DNA of 64,000 nt from NCBI GenBank assembly GCA_029891385.1, contig CM057234.1:26212350-26276349 (forward strand), given 5' to 3'. The notes beneath the pieces were generated by a model, which was given only the letters and a program-made list of their open reading frames with translations, searched no databases and was not told the DNA's origin. This stretch comes from Erythroxylum novogranatense (Eukaryota; Streptophyta; Magnoliopsida; Malpighiales; Erythroxylaceae). Position numbers and translations under genes: made by a program. Shown in pieces: positions 1 through 12,354 of this stretch; the stretch's first letter is position 1; every line of letters begins with the position of its first letter.

Positions 1-813
1 TAGACTACTTAAAGTGTGGGCAGATTTAATGATTGAACATTCTATGACCATTAGCTACAAAAATTACCAACACCTGCGTCTTGTAGATTATAATTTACTT
101 TTTTAACCACTCTAGGATCTAAGAAACTATGAGTGCTACCATATCTACCAGTATTGTAAAAGGCTTCTTCTTAACTTCACCCTTAATTCTAATGGTACTA
201 AGAGCATTGCTACCCATAATAGAATGGGCATAAACTTCTGACTTGAAATCATATCCACTGTCATGAGAAACAACCATGTTCATCTTGTCTCATGATGAAA
301 CATCCTTTAGCCCAACTTCAGCATTTTAAATGTAATAAGAGTATGCAGTGTTTGAGTTCTGCATTTGTGGCCTAGATAATATTTCTCCTTACATATATAA
401 CATGTACCCAATGGTTTCTTGGCTTCAATTATAAGGTTAGTAATGGAGGATTTGGTGGCGAGTTTGTGAAAGGTAACAGATAAAAGGTAAAAGGTGTGAA
501 ATTAGGTAAGATTTTAGGTAGGTAGTACGAAAGTGTTTATATGTGGAATTAGGATGCTGAGGAATAAAAAAGTTCCTGGTAGATTTATTTTTTCAATAAG
601 GCATCAACAAATTATTCATGTAATTGGTTAGATTCATAGGCAGTAAGTAAAATGGATGATTTAGACAATTTCACTATGGGTCGTATTATATTTTTTTTAG
701 ACCTCTAATGAAGCTAGAAACAAAATATGATTCAAAGAGGGGTTATGAGTTTGTGTATAAGCTTTAAGCTCCTTAAATTTTTCTTGATATTCTCCACATA
801 ACCAATTTGCTAG
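1..813 (-). pseudogene. Old Ty3/gypsy gag-protease remnant (3' part)
   Basis: Read on the minus strand, 800 to 430 gives the C-terminal half of a gypsy Gag (EYQEKFKELKAY and nearby residues). A zinc knuckle follows near 425-370, with C-Y-I-C spacing and GHKC, the CX2C...GHX4C pattern of gypsy Gag. Near 260-120 comes the start of a retropepsin: TILVD, then after a 1-base shift GSTHSFLDPRVVKK, which is the D(S/T)G active-site region with its Asp kept. Stops and frameshifts are frequent, so it is dead. Its N-terminal Gag part resumes at 16862 after the 16-kb insertion; pol would lie to the left, outside the window. Family assignment is from motif recognition. Confidence 0.72.
809..813. repeat. 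Target-site duplication GCTAG (left copy)
   Basis: GCTAG directly precedes the TG terminus of the 16-kb LTR element and is repeated at 16862-16866 right after its CA terminus. Five bases is the usual Ty3/gypsy integration footprint. It lies inside the older gag remnant. Confidence 0.92.
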
Positions 814-3800
814 TGTTGGAACCCTCCCGATGGGTGGCGTGCTGACGCCCCACGTGACGCGTGACGGCGCATCTCACGGGAGGATTCTCACCACGAAAGA
901 AACCTCAAATTGAATCAATTTAACGTCATCCCAACAAAATTTACTAATTTTACCTAATTTTCCTCCAATAAAATTAATCTGCTTAGGGCCCATAACTAAA
1001 TCCAAATTCTCAGCTAAAATGAAATTCCATACCTCTCGGTTACATAGAATCAGAAATCGCCTCAATCCAATCTTTATAGATCACAAAATCGCCCAAAAAC
1101 GAATTTATATCCAAATCCGTCACACAATTGATTCGCTTTAATCTTATCCGTAACTTCCGACTAAAACCCGAAACTCTCATTTTACTAAAAAGGGTATAAA
1201 TTTTTCTTTTGAAAACTTACGGTTCGAAAATCGTGCAAATCGGAGGTCAAACGGAGGAAAGACGAAGAAAATAGGAAAAATGACTTTATTTATAATTTTA
1301 GAAAATTCAGAAATAAAAAAAAATAAAAAAAATTCTGTTCCACTCGCACTAGCGAGGAGCAAAAGGAGCTTTGCTCCTCGCTAGTGCGAGAAGACTCGCA
1401 TTAGTGAGGAGCAAAGTTAATTTTAATTTTAATTTTTTATTTTTTATTTTTGAAAATCTGAAATAACCCTTTAATTTTCAATAAGTCTACCTTTTCACCC
1501 CGAAATCAAACTTCGCAAACTTAGTGTTATTAGAAAGATAAAAGGGAGTTCTACAACTTCCTAGAAGGATTCAAAAACTAATTTGGTCATTATGATAGTT
1601 ATAAATTGCTTCAAAGGTACTGCTATTAACACTCTCTTTTTTTCCTACACAAGTCTAAAAATGACACATTATACCTCGTTGGAAAGACAAAAAGATGCTC
1701 TACAAGTTTCATGAAGAGAACAAAAATCAATTCAATCCTTAAAGAGGGGAAAAACCTACGCGAAGTTTCAGCCTATAAACTAACCAATGGAACAGTAATT
1801 TTTGCTTGTATGAACAGTAACTGTCAACTTCCAAAGATCATAACTTTTGATTCCTAACTCCAATAACTGCAAATCATACCTCATTTTAAAGATAAGAGAA
1901 CATTCTACATTTTCTATGAAGAAAGCAAAACCTGAAACTGTCTCTAAAAAGGTGAAAAAGCCCTCCAAAGGTTCTGCAAAGTTACAACTTCTATACACAG
2001 CAGCTGAAACCTTTCACCTCTCATAACTTTTTCATCCTAAGTCCAATTGGGACAAATTTTATGTCGTTGGAAAGCTCTAATCATGCTCTATATTCTTCAA
2101 GAAGACCATCCAAACCCATTCCAGCTCTAAGCCATTCTAAAACTGAATGGAAGTTGCTGTCCAATTTCTGGAAAAATTGGACAGCACCTCCCCCAATTTA
2201 CACCTATCCCAAATTTTTCACTTCAATTCTTCAACCTACATAAGAACTCAATATCCAGTAGCAGCAACACATTCTTAGGCTTCTAAACATTTCTCAAACT
2301 ATAGAGCAATCTCACTCCTAAATATCTACTTATTTCCAAACTATAAATCTACACATCTCATTCTTTCTTCTTTTGTCATTTTCAACCATACAACAATACT
2401 TTTGCAAGAAACAAACACAAGATATATTTCAAATCCAAAACTCTTACAAACATGTGGAATTAAATTCATACAAGGCTTTAGAGGGCATTTTAGCCCGATT
2501 ACATCAAAAGTAGTAAAAATTACATAAAAGTCCAAAATGCAACCTAAAGCCTATTTTCTCAAAACATAACTTCAAATACAACTTCAAAAGTAAAACTGCA
2601 TCGGAGTTGCCTCAATCCCGATGCGGTGACTCGGTTTCTCGCTCGACACCTGTGGAGGAGAAATGGGGGGTGAGCTCGACGGCTCCGTGGGTAATAACTT
2701 AATAACGAGAAATAAGCATAAACCATTATACATTCTTTATATTCAAACAATATCACACTCATAAAAACAATTTCACTTTACAATTCTTTCACCGAATTTA
2801 CTATTTTGAACAATCTACAAACTTAGCATATCACAAAGATAACCTAGCCAATCACAACTTCACAAACAGAGTGGTTCGGGTGGATTCGAAATAGAACGAA
2901 CAACACATTTCCGCGAAGCGGTCATGTGTAGTCGTGACGAATAGGAGTCATAAGAGGAACTCCACGGCCACTTCATGAGCGGCGGGAGAAGCCTATAATA
3001 GACAGGTGCACCTGACTCAAACTGGACCACCACAAACCCAAAGAAAACATATAGTTCACACAATTCAAGGACAATTGCCTCTACTGGCATTTACAAATTC
3101 ATTTTCATATAAATTGCCAAAACGGCGATCTTTTTCCGAAATCACAGTTTCTTATTATTTTCATTTAACAAATCAATGAACCAACCATTCCAACATAAAT
3201 TCATAAACAAGAATATCACATACAAGTTCAATACATCATCAAGCGTAATTCTTACAAACTCTCCAATAATTCGCATTTATTATAAAAACGGTAATATACC
3301 TATTAGCTCAATTATTAAAGAATTACCCACCTTAAATTCCTTTAGCTTTGAGATTGATCCAAAGGCCTTGCTTCTTCCTCTAATTGCCTTAATTCACCTT
3401 CATTAAGCATGATTATCCCATAAGAACATAGGATATCAAAATCTGACAATTTTAAGGATAGGAAAACTTGAATTAACACCCATCTAACTTAACCCATAAC
3501 CTTTCTAAGTTCTTTAAACTAAAACCTACCTAAATAAATCAAAGAAAATGCAAAATCCCTTACCTTAAGGAAACCCACGTTTTTGCTCTTTTTGCTCTAA
3601 TGGAAGTTTAAACTCTTCCTTTCACTTTCCTCTTGCACAAAAACTCTTAAATCTTCCTTTTTCAAGTATAAGAGCCTAAGCTCTTACCTCTCTTCTTCTT
3701 CTTCTTCTTCTTCTTCAACAACCGAAACTCCCTCTCTCTTTTCTCTATAAATTTCGAAAACTTCTCTTCTTTCTTGTAGTTTCGGAAGTTTCTAGGTTTA

Positions 3801-4200
3801 GAGACTTACAACAATGAGTCTTTACTTAAAACTCATACCTAAACTACGTAGTTTTGGCCCCTTCCCATTTTTCCTTAACATTTGCATGCCTAACACATCA
3901 CCATACGACTCCATCAATTTTGCCTTCCTTTGATATTGTTTAAATGGCATTTAAATGGGCTAAAAGCCCATCTTTCTAAATCTTAAGACTTAAAAACCCA
4001 AACAACTTCTTAATTTAGCCCTACACCAACATATGCCCTTAATTTCTAAGAATTTCTCAAAATTCCAATTTTAACTAAATCCTTTCAATATATTATCATT
4101 AACTGAACATTAACATCCCCAAAAATTTCTATCTTAAAGCATTTAATCAATCTAATCCTCCAAATAACTCAAATATGCTTAAAGCGAATCGGGGCCCAAC
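814..4200 (-). repeat. 3' LTR of the 16-kb gypsy element (3387 bp)
   Basis: Begins TGTTGGAACC and ends GGGGCCCAAC on the plus strand. It aligns almost base for base with 9133-16861 once the nested insertion there is removed. The final A of the CA terminus is missing next to the polypurine tract but present in the other LTR. It holds a perfect hairpin (1343-1390), a CTT microsatellite near 3690-3716, and several short spurious reading frames that I do not regard as genes. Compared with the other LTR it lacks about 35 bases near 1650, between ACACAA repeats. Confidence 0.93.
1343..1390. repeat. Perfect 21-bp-stem hairpin in LTR
   Basis: Positions 1343-1363 are exactly the reverse complement of 1370-1390, with a 6-base loop. 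A further related CTCGCA...GAGGAGCAAAG block follows at about 1395-1416. The corresponding place in the other LTR (about 9672-9718) has only one inverted unit, so the module varies between the two LTRs. Confidence 0.9.
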
Positions 4201-4817
4201 TTTTCTCCCCCCCTTAAAAGAATTTCGTCCTCGAAATTTGTACCTGGATCACTGAAGAGATGGGGATACTTTGCCTTCATAACATCCAATGGCTCCCACG
4301 TGGCTTCTTCCACTGAATGATTCCTCCATAAAACTTTTACCAACTGCACAGTCTTGTTCCTGAGAACCTTTTCTTTAGTATCTAAAATCTGCACTGGAAG
4401 CTCTTCATAACTCAAGCCATCATTCAACTGAACTTTATCAGCTTGAATGACATGGGAGGGATTTGATCGATATCTTCTCAGCATAGAGACATGAAAAACA
4501 TCATGTATCTGGGATAATTCAGGAGGCAAAGCTAATCTGTAAGCCAACGAACCAATCCTCTCCAGAATCTCATACGGTCCCACGTACCTCGGACTCAGCT
4601 TACCCTTTCTGCCGAATCTCAGAATCCCTTTCCACGGAGAAGTCTTAAGAAACACCTTATCGCCGACCTCATACTCCATCTCTTTCCTATGAGCATCCTC
4701 ATAGCTCTTCATCCGTCCCGAAATGCCTTCACTGTGCTTAATCAAATTGACCTTATCAATGGTCATCAGATCATCTCTCGACCCAAAGTCTCCTCGTCCC
4801 CCTCGGCATCCCAACAC
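4179..4817 (-). pseudogene. Integrase C-terminus and chromodomain-like tail (gypsy pol)
   Basis: The frame encodes the linker after the integrase core (YEDAHRKEMEYEVGDKVFLK, then SPRYVGPYEILERIGSLAYR). A degenerate chromodomain follows (VKVLWRNHSVEEATWEPLDVM), then the terminal FEDEILLRGGE signature that precedes the polypurine tract in many plant gypsy elements. Chromodomains of this kind are thought to steer integration to heterochromatin. It overlaps the integrase-core frame at 4766-4817 in another frame, so a frameshift separates the two. Confidence 0.88.
4201..4213 (-). promoter_or_regulatory. Polypurine tract of the 16-kb element
   Basis: On the minus strand a run of G and A (GGGGGGGAGAAAA) lies directly before the 3' LTR. 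This is the standard position of the plus-strand DNA primer. Confidence 0.85.
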
Positions 4818-5284
4818 ACCTGAGTCCTACATCTCCTCCCATACAGAGCCTCATAAGGAGCCATCTGAATGCTCGAATGATACGAATTGTTATATGCAAA
4901 TTCGATCAAAGGCAAGTGCTCATCCCATGCTCCTCTAAAATCTATCACACAAGCCCTGAGCAATCCCTCAAGAGTCCGAATGGTCCTCTCAGACTGACCA
5001 TCGGTCTGAGGATGGAAAGCAGTGCTGAAACTCAACTTAGTACCTAAAGCCTCCTGCAAACTGCCCCAAAATCTCGAAGTAAAGCGAGGATCTCGATCAG
5101 ATACAATCGAATCCGGGATCCCATGCAATCTCACAATCTCATCAATATATTTCTTGGCTAACACATGCAGAGGATCTGTCTGTCTAATTGTCAGAAAATA
5201 GGCTGATTTCGTCAATCTATCCACAATCACCCATATGGCATCATGCCTCCTACTGGTCCTAGGCAATCCCATCAGAAAATCCAT
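4766..5284 (-). pseudogene. Integrase catalytic core (gypsy pol)
   Basis: 172 codons with a recognisable rve integrase core: WVIVDRLTKSAYFL, containing the first catalytic Asp, then IVSDRDPRFTSRFW with the second. FSTAFHPQTDGQSERTIRTLE carries the catalytic Glu, and LPLIEFAYNNSYHSSIQMAPYEALYGRRC follows. All three acidic residues of the DDE triad are present. The upstream zinc-binding part is out of frame (stop and frame change between 5284 and 5444), so it is not translated continuously with reverse transcriptase. Confidence 0.92.
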
Positions 5285-5443
5285 AGTGACTCTCTGCCAT
5301 TTCTACTCAGGAATGGATAATGGCCTCAACTGGCCTGAAGGTGCCTGATGCTCAGCCTTGACTTGCTGACACACCAGACACTTACTCACATATTCATCCA
5401 CATCCTTCTTCATACCTCTCCACCAGAAATGTTCCCGAGATCC

Positions 5444-6787
5444 TCAGACATCCCGTGTCTTTGCTGGGTGCATAACATAAGGTGCATTGTGCGCCTCATC
5501 CATAATCTCATCTTTAACCTCCTTGACATCAGGAATACAGAGCCTATTCCTGACTGTTAGGAGTCCATCATCACTCAGCACCATATCAGACTCCTTACCC
5601 CTCTGCACCTCTTCTCGCAGCTTACTCAACTCAGAATCCTGAATCTGCAACTCTCTCACTTTCTCTCTGAGGATCGGTCTTACTCTGAAAGTAGCAATCA
5701 TGCAATCAGACTCTTCCTGCTTCAAACTAATCCTGAGCTTAGCCATCTCTTCCAATAGTGGCAAATACACTGTTTGCACATAGGCTATGGAAGACTTTCT
5801 GCTCAAGGCATCTGCAACTACATTAGCCTTACCCGGATGATACTCAATCAGCAGATCATAATCCTTGAGCAGCTCAATCCATCGCCTCTGTCTCAAATTC
5901 AGCTCCTTCTGACTCAACAGATATTTGAGACTCTTGTGATTTGTGAAGATCCTGGTTTGCACTCCATACAAATAATGTCTCCAGATCTTCAAAGAAAAGA
6001 CCACAGCTGCTAACTCCAGATCATGGGTTGGATAGTTCATCTCATAAGGCTTTAGCTGCCGTGAGGCATATGCTATCATCTTATCTCCCTGCATAAGCAC
6101 ACATCCTAACCCCTTCCTGGAAGCATCACTATATACAGTATAACCTTCTTCTCCTGTGAGTAAAGCCAAAACTGGAGCACTAGTCAATCTGTGCTTCAGT
6201 TCCTCAAAACTCTGCTGGCACTCTTCACTCCAGATAAACTTCTGGTTCTTCTTTAATAGCTTAGTCAAAGGAGTGGCAATCATCGAGAAACCCTTCACAA
6301 ATCTCCGATAATAGCCTGCCAAACCCAGAAAGCTCCTCACCTCAGTCACTGTAGTCGGAGCATGCCAGTTCACCACAGCTTCAATCTTCTTGGGATCCAC
6401 ATGCACCCCTTTCTCAGAAACAATATGACCCAAGAAGACCACTTCACGAAGCCAAAATTCACATTTTGTGAATTTGGCATACAACTCTCTCTCCCTCAAC
6501 CTCTGCAACACAATCCTCAAGTGCTCCTCATGCTCTCCCTCATCCCCGGAATATACCAGAATGTCATCGATAAACACGATAACAAATCGATCTAGAAACT
6601 CCTTGAAGACCCTATTCATCAGATCCATAAAAGCAGCAGGAGCATTGGTTAATCCGAAAGGCATGACCAGGAATTCGTAATGGCCATACCGTGTCCTGAA
6701 GGCTGTCTTGCTCACATCAGACTCCTTAATCCTGAGTTGATGGTAGCCGGACCTAAGATCGATCTTAGAAGACCGTTGCCCTCGCAC
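5444..6787 (-). pseudogene. Reverse transcriptase and RNase H (gypsy pol, middle part)
   Basis: 447 codons. The RT palm and fingers are shown by [31 protein letters not shown] and the catalytic FIDDILVYS (the YIDD box with Phe at the first place). [16 protein letters not shown] is the connection region. The RNase H part starts at [17 protein letters not shown] (first catalytic Asp) and continues through [25 protein letters not shown]. The end, [10 protein letters not shown], is the beginning of the integrase H2C2 zinc region, broken off by a frameshift. The N-terminal RT fingers are in another frame upstream, so the polyprotein is interrupted on both sides. Confidence 0.93.
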
Positions 6788-7590
6788 TGATCAAACAAAT
6801 CATCTATCCGAGGAAGAGGATACTTGTTCTTCACTGTCACCTTATTGATCCTCCTATAATCAATGCACATTCGCCAAGTTCCATCTTTCTTTTTAACAAA
6901 CAAGACCGGCGCACCCCAAGGTGAGGTGCTCGGCCTAATGAACCCCTTCTCCAAAAGATCCTCCAGCTGCTCCTTAAGCTCTTTCAGCTCAGCTGGAGCC
7001 ATCCTGTAAGGTGGAATAGAAATAGGAGCCGTCTCGGGAGCCAAATCAATAGAAAACTCAATCTCTCTCTCCGGTGGCAAACCGGGCAACTCCTCAGGAA
7101 ACACATCGGGAAATTTCCTCACAATGGGAATATCCTCCACCCTACTCTCCTGCACACTGGTATCCATAACACACGCCAAGAAGGCTTCACAGCCTCTCCC
7201 CATTAGTCTGTCAGCTAACAAAGCTGAAACAAGCCTTGGCGGTGTCAACTTTCTATCTCCTCTGAAAACCACTGTCTGACCCTCTCCCAGATCAAATTCA
7301 ACTTCCTTTCGACCACAATCTAGCTTCGCTTTATACTTCTCCATCACGTCCATTCCAACGATCACATCTAACCCCTTCAGATCTAGAGGTAGCAGATCTA
7401 CTACCAAACTAGATCCGTCGATAACAAGCTCACAATCTCGAAAGATCCGGCTCACAATAGCATTCCTCCCTAACGGAGTACTAACAAGCAGAAAATCATC
7501 CAATAGAACTGATTGCATACCAGGCAATACCATACTAGCAGAGACAAAGGAATGGGTGCTACAGAATCAAGCAGAACATACATGCAGAAT
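6712..7590 (-). pseudogene. Aspartic protease and reverse transcriptase N-terminus (gypsy pol)
   Basis: The protease flap and core are visible ([19 protein letters not shown]). RT fingers follow ([39 protein letters not shown], split here as two recognisable motifs). The protease active site lies at about 7560-7590 on the minus strand: LLDS is followed by a 1-base loss, so the D(S)GA motif is shifted out of frame and the enzyme should be inactive. The frame ends around 6712 after losing register with the rest of RT near 6780. The N-terminal methionine at 7533 is internal, not a true start. Confidence 0.87.
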
Positions 7591-8064
7591 GAAAATTTGA
7601 GTCATACCAAGAATAACCTCCGGTCAGGTGCAGCCTCCTCACGAAGTCATAGCAAAAACTGGCCTCGGGCTGTGCTTGCCCTCTCGGTCTCCCTGGCAGT
7701 TTGGCTTCGCGATTGACCAGAATCGCCACCCCAGAGATCTTGGTCGGTCCCTACTAACTCCGCTCTCCTCTGAACCTGAGGCTGAGATCCTTCTCCTCTG
7801 AGTATCTGAGGACAATCTCTGATTCTGTGGCCCTTCTCCCCACACTTGAAACAGGCACCCGATACCCTATAACACTCTCCCCGATGCGGGTGCCCACAAT
7901 GTTGACACAGAGGAATCTAGTTCCTGGTTCTCTCTGTTCTGTTGTTTCCTCCCACTGAGGAACCTGTCCGACTCGCTCAATCGCTCGCTTCATTGAGGCT
8001 ACTATCGCCTCCTCGACTCGAGTCCGCACTCTTACCACCCTGTCACCGATCAGACATCGCCTCT
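7591..8064 (-). pseudogene. Gag zinc-knuckle region (gypsy), frameshifted
   Basis: Around 7930-7840 on the minus strand one frame reads CQHCGHPHRGEC, then CFKCGEKGHR and DC. These are two CCHC-type knuckles typical of chromovirus Gag that bind the RNA genome. The frame differs from that of the Gag body (8065-8715), so at least one indel lies between them. Ser/Arg-rich sequence links the knuckles to the protease. Confidence 0.75.
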
Positions 8065-8715
8065 TCAATGATCGCTCTCTACTCTTTCTCTTCCTATCGA
8101 CATCTCGTTCGATATTCTCCACTTCTCACTGAGTGCAAAGATCCACCACCAACGATAATCACAGAAATTATGCAGTATAACCTTCTCTTTGATGCCCAGA
8201 TGAAGGCCTCCCTCAAACTTTCTGCATTTATCTTCCTCACTGGCCACAATATGAGCTGCATACCTGGACAACTGGGTGAATCTCCGCTCATACTCGGTAA
8301 CAGTCATCTCTCTCTGAGTCAAATTAAGAAACTCCCTGGCCTTGTCCTGCATGTAGACCCGGGAAAGATACTTCTTCCGAAATAACTCTCCAAAATCCTT
8401 CCATGAAAGCACTGGTGGCACAGCCTGGCTCTGTGGGACTGACTCCCACCAGTGGAGAGCATCACTCTGCAATAAGCTGATAGCATACTCCAGCTTCTCA
8501 TCATCAGAACATTTCATCTGCACCAGGACTCTCTCATCCTCTTCAACCAAGATTCGCTTCTTGAGATTGGTGGTACCATGAAAGTCCACCGCCCGAACTT
8601 CATGAGCTTTATCAAACTGCCCACCTCTCACATTAGAAATGGCATGGAAGCTTGAGACCCTTGACCCATGGCAAAGTGAAAGCTGGGCAAAGGCCTCGAA
8701 AACTTCAGGGCCCAT
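8065..8715 (-). pseudogene. Gag capsid region (gypsy), truncated frame
   Basis: Matches the plant Retrotrans_gag pattern: YAISLLQSDALHWWESV, then SWKDFGELFRKKYL, REFLNLTQREMTVTEYERRF and TQLSRYAAHIV. These are the helical capsid motifs that assemble the virus-like particle. After KEKVILHNFCDY the frame runs into unrelated residues, which marks a frameshift before the zinc knuckles. The true Gag start probably lies slightly upstream, between 8715 and the leader that follows the primer site. A GGA/GAG microsatellite near 8732-8755 (minus: TCC repeats) sits close to the N-terminus. Confidence 0.88.
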
Positions 8716-9116
8716 GCTTAAGACAGAGAGGGAGGAGGAGGAGGAGGAGGAGGATGCTCCTCAGGTTGCACACTAGGTGCCTCAGGGCCAGGAGCAGAAT
8801 GTGTCCCTGCATCTTGTGGGACATGAGACTCATCTGTACTTCCCTGGTGAGAACTTGAGCGAGATCGAGTCCCTCAGGTTCTACCCCGACGAGGCATAGT
8901 AAGCCTTCAAAAGAAAACCAATGAAAATCTTAGTGCATGTAAAAAACAATTTTCACAGTATTTCGAACACTTTAGTTTATGCAAAAATTGACGCAAAATC
9001 CAAATTCAAAAGCCTTTAAAACAATTCAAAATAACACAACAATACACATAAATTACTTTCAAACACATCCACCAAAACCCTAAAATTTCTCTTTCTACCC
9101 GAACCTACAACCGAAA

Positions 9117-9128
9117 GCTCTGATACCA
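9117..9128 (-). promoter_or_regulatory. Primer binding site, initiator-Met tRNA
   Basis: The minus strand reads TGGTATCAGAGC four bases after the end of the 5' LTR. This is the usual plant primer site complementary to the 3' end of tRNA-iMet, and it fixes the orientation of the element. Confidence 0.93.
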
Positions 9129-12100
9129 TAAGTGTTGGAACCCCTCCCCGATGGGTCGCGTGCCCGACGTCCTACGTGACGTCTGGATGCACATCTCACG
9201 GGGGAGGGATTCCTCACCATGAAAGAAACCTCAAATTGAACTGAATTTAACGTCATCCGAACAAAATTTACTAATTTTACCCTAATTTTCCTCCAATAAA
9301 AATTAATCTGCTTAGGGCCCATAACTAAATCCAAACTCTCAGCTAAAATGAAATTCCATACCTCTCGGTTACATAGAATCAGAAATCGCCTCAATCCGAT
9401 CTTTATAGATCACAAAATCGCCCAAAAACGGATTTATATCCAAATCCGTCACACAATTGATTCGCTTTAATCTTATCCGTAACTTCCGACTAAAACCCAA
9501 AACTCTCATTTTACTAAAAAGGGTATAAATTTTTCTTTTGAAAACTTACGGTTCGAAAATCGTGCAAATCGGAGGTCAAACGGAGGAAAGACGAAGAAAA
9601 TAGGAAAAATGACTTTATTTATAATTTTAGAAAATTCAGAAATAAAAAAAATTAAAAAAAATAAAATTTTGTGTTCCTCGCTAGTGCGAGGAGACTCGCA
9701 CTAGTGAGGAGCAAAGTTAATTTTAATTTTAATTTTTTTTTTTTTGAAAATCTGAAATAACCCTTTAATTTTTAATAAGTCTACCTTTTCACCCCGAAAT
9801 CAAAACTTCGCAAACTTAGTGTTATTAGAAAGATAAAAGGGAGTTCTACAACTTCCTACAAGGATTCAAAAACTAATTTGGTCATTATGATAGTTATAAA
9901 TTGCTTCAAAGGTACTGCTATTAACACTTTTTTTTTTCCTACACAATGCTAAAATTTGAAAATTCATATCTTTTAGCACACAAGTCTAAAAATGACACAT
10001 TATACCTCGTTGGAAAGACAAAAAGATGCTCTACAAGTTTCATGAAGAGAACAAAAATCAATTCAATCCTTAAAGAGGGGAAAAACCTATGCGAAGTTTC
10101 AGCCTATAAACTAACCAATGGAACAGTAATTTTTGCTTGTATGAAAGAATGGCATCAACTTCCAAAGCTCATAACTTTTGATTCCTAACTCCAATAACTG
10201 TAAATCATACCTCATTTTAAAGATAAGAGAACATTCTGCATTTTCTATGAAGAAAGTAAAACCTGAAACTGTCTCTAAAAAGGTGAAAAAGCCCTCCAAA
10301 GGTTCTGCAAAGTTACAACTTCTATACACAGCAGCTGAAACCTTTCACCTCTCATAACTTTTTCATCCTAAGTCCAATTGGGACAAATTTTATGTCGCTG
10401 GAAAGCTCTAATCATGCTCTATATTCTTCAAGAAGACCATCCAAACCCATTCTAGCTCTAAGCCATTCTAAAACTGAATGGAAGTTGCTGTCCAATTTCT
10501 GGAAAAATTGGACAGCACCTCCCCCAATTTACACCTATCCTAAATTTTTCACTTCAATTCTTCAACCTACATAAGAACTCAATATCCAGTAGCAGCAACA
10601 CACTCTTAGGCTTCTAAACATTTCTCAAACTATATGTAACACCTCACTCCCGCAAGACCCGAACCCGACATCGACGGTGATATCCAGATCCGTGCCCCGC
10701 GAGGGTGGCGTGCTACATCACTCAGTAGAAAACTCAGTATAACATTTTTTTTTCACAATCGCACACATATTATCATTAACGCGGAAAGCAATTTATATAA
10801 TCAATACAATGGCCTTGGGCCCACTTTTTACATTTACAATTTATTTCGGTCAATTGACTTTACAACTTATCCAAATTAGTAATACAAAAGTCCAAGAATA
10901 GAAACACTAAGATGACGCTTAACCGATCCCGACCACTTCTCTGCTTCTTCAACCAGCAGATGTCATACGCCCGTTGCCTAACGGGGTATTCTTCTAAGTC
11001 CTGAAAAATAGATGCAAATTTTGGGTGAGTTTTGCGAACTCAGTGAGAAACCATCATCGATGGTTCACTCAACTCATGCATTCACCAATCATATTAGCAC
11101 ACGGTAGCATTAACAGTAATATCACATATTATCACATTTCAGTTCCAATTTCATATACATACAATTTCATCATTTACATCTTCCGGTCATTTACAATCAT
11201 ATATATATATGCAATGCGATGTGACACTCGTTCCATTTTCATTTCGTTGTTGTGACTGCGTGCGCTCAAATCGCCCCAAGAATCGGCACATTGCGTTGAG
11301 CGGTGGCTCGAAAACATTGGGCTTGAAGCCTCGATATATTGAGCTGCGGCTCTGAATACGTTGGACTCGAGGTCTCGTGCGTTGGTAAAGCTCACATACG
11401 TTAGGCGTGATATGCCCCGATATGATGGTCGCTCCGGCCACAACCGCCTTTTATCGATCACACATTTATGTTTATGCATGCAATGTACATATTCCAATTT
11501 CCATTTACATATCATTACCATTTGCCAATTCTTGGACTTTCGTCCCAGATTTCAATTATCTACATTTCCAATTTATTGCATCCTACTATATCACATTTAC
11601 AATCCCATCTAATGTATCAAACGAAATGCATAATTAACACTTCAATATCAATTTCCCATTTCCTCGGACCTCCGGTCCGAGATCTCCAATATAACATTTA
11701 CAAACAATTACTCACAAGTAGCACTTCGTTATCTCATTCCAAATATTTCGTACACCTATGGTCCAAATCAATCAAATTCAAATACACATAAACTATAAAC
11801 CTCCATTATCTCCATATGGCATAATTGCAAAACTTAAACACATAAAGGTTGAGGAACCAACTAGGTTACTCACCTATACTTCCGAAGCTAACATCTGAAG
11901 TTTCAAGAACGTCGAGATCGACGCTCCAAATGTGCCTCTATAACAAAATGAGAGGAATCCGATCACTAATTATCCAATCCGAATTAGTATAATGCACATG
12001 TAAGTGTATAATGCATGTGTTCATGAGATTTAGGCCTAAATCCTAATTTTTCCCGTAATAAAATTCCATCTAAAATTAGAAAACTATAGCCATCGACGAT

Positions 12101-12354
12101 AGCTCAATTAGGACCTCGATCGGTCCAAAATAAATAAAAGCAGTGACTATAGAACAATTACAGGGGCTACGCCAATTTCCGCCTAAAATTCCCAAATTAT
12201 CACAAAATGAAATTAAATATTATACTGAATCCGATGCCTCAAGAATCAGGTCAATCGGACGTCGGATGGAAAAGAAATTGACAAGAGAAGCAATCAGTCA
12301 CTTAAAGCCAAAATAATAAAATAAAATACTATATATCTATATATATATACCAGC

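Noticed and set aside
1339..1420. CRISPR-like or palindromic repeat array
   Set aside because: A plant LTR with one hairpin, no regular repeat-spacer series.
11025..11791. Cluster of open frames of about 75-115 codons
   Set aside because: They lie in LTR-like sequence of the nested insertion, overlap each other on both strands and match nothing.
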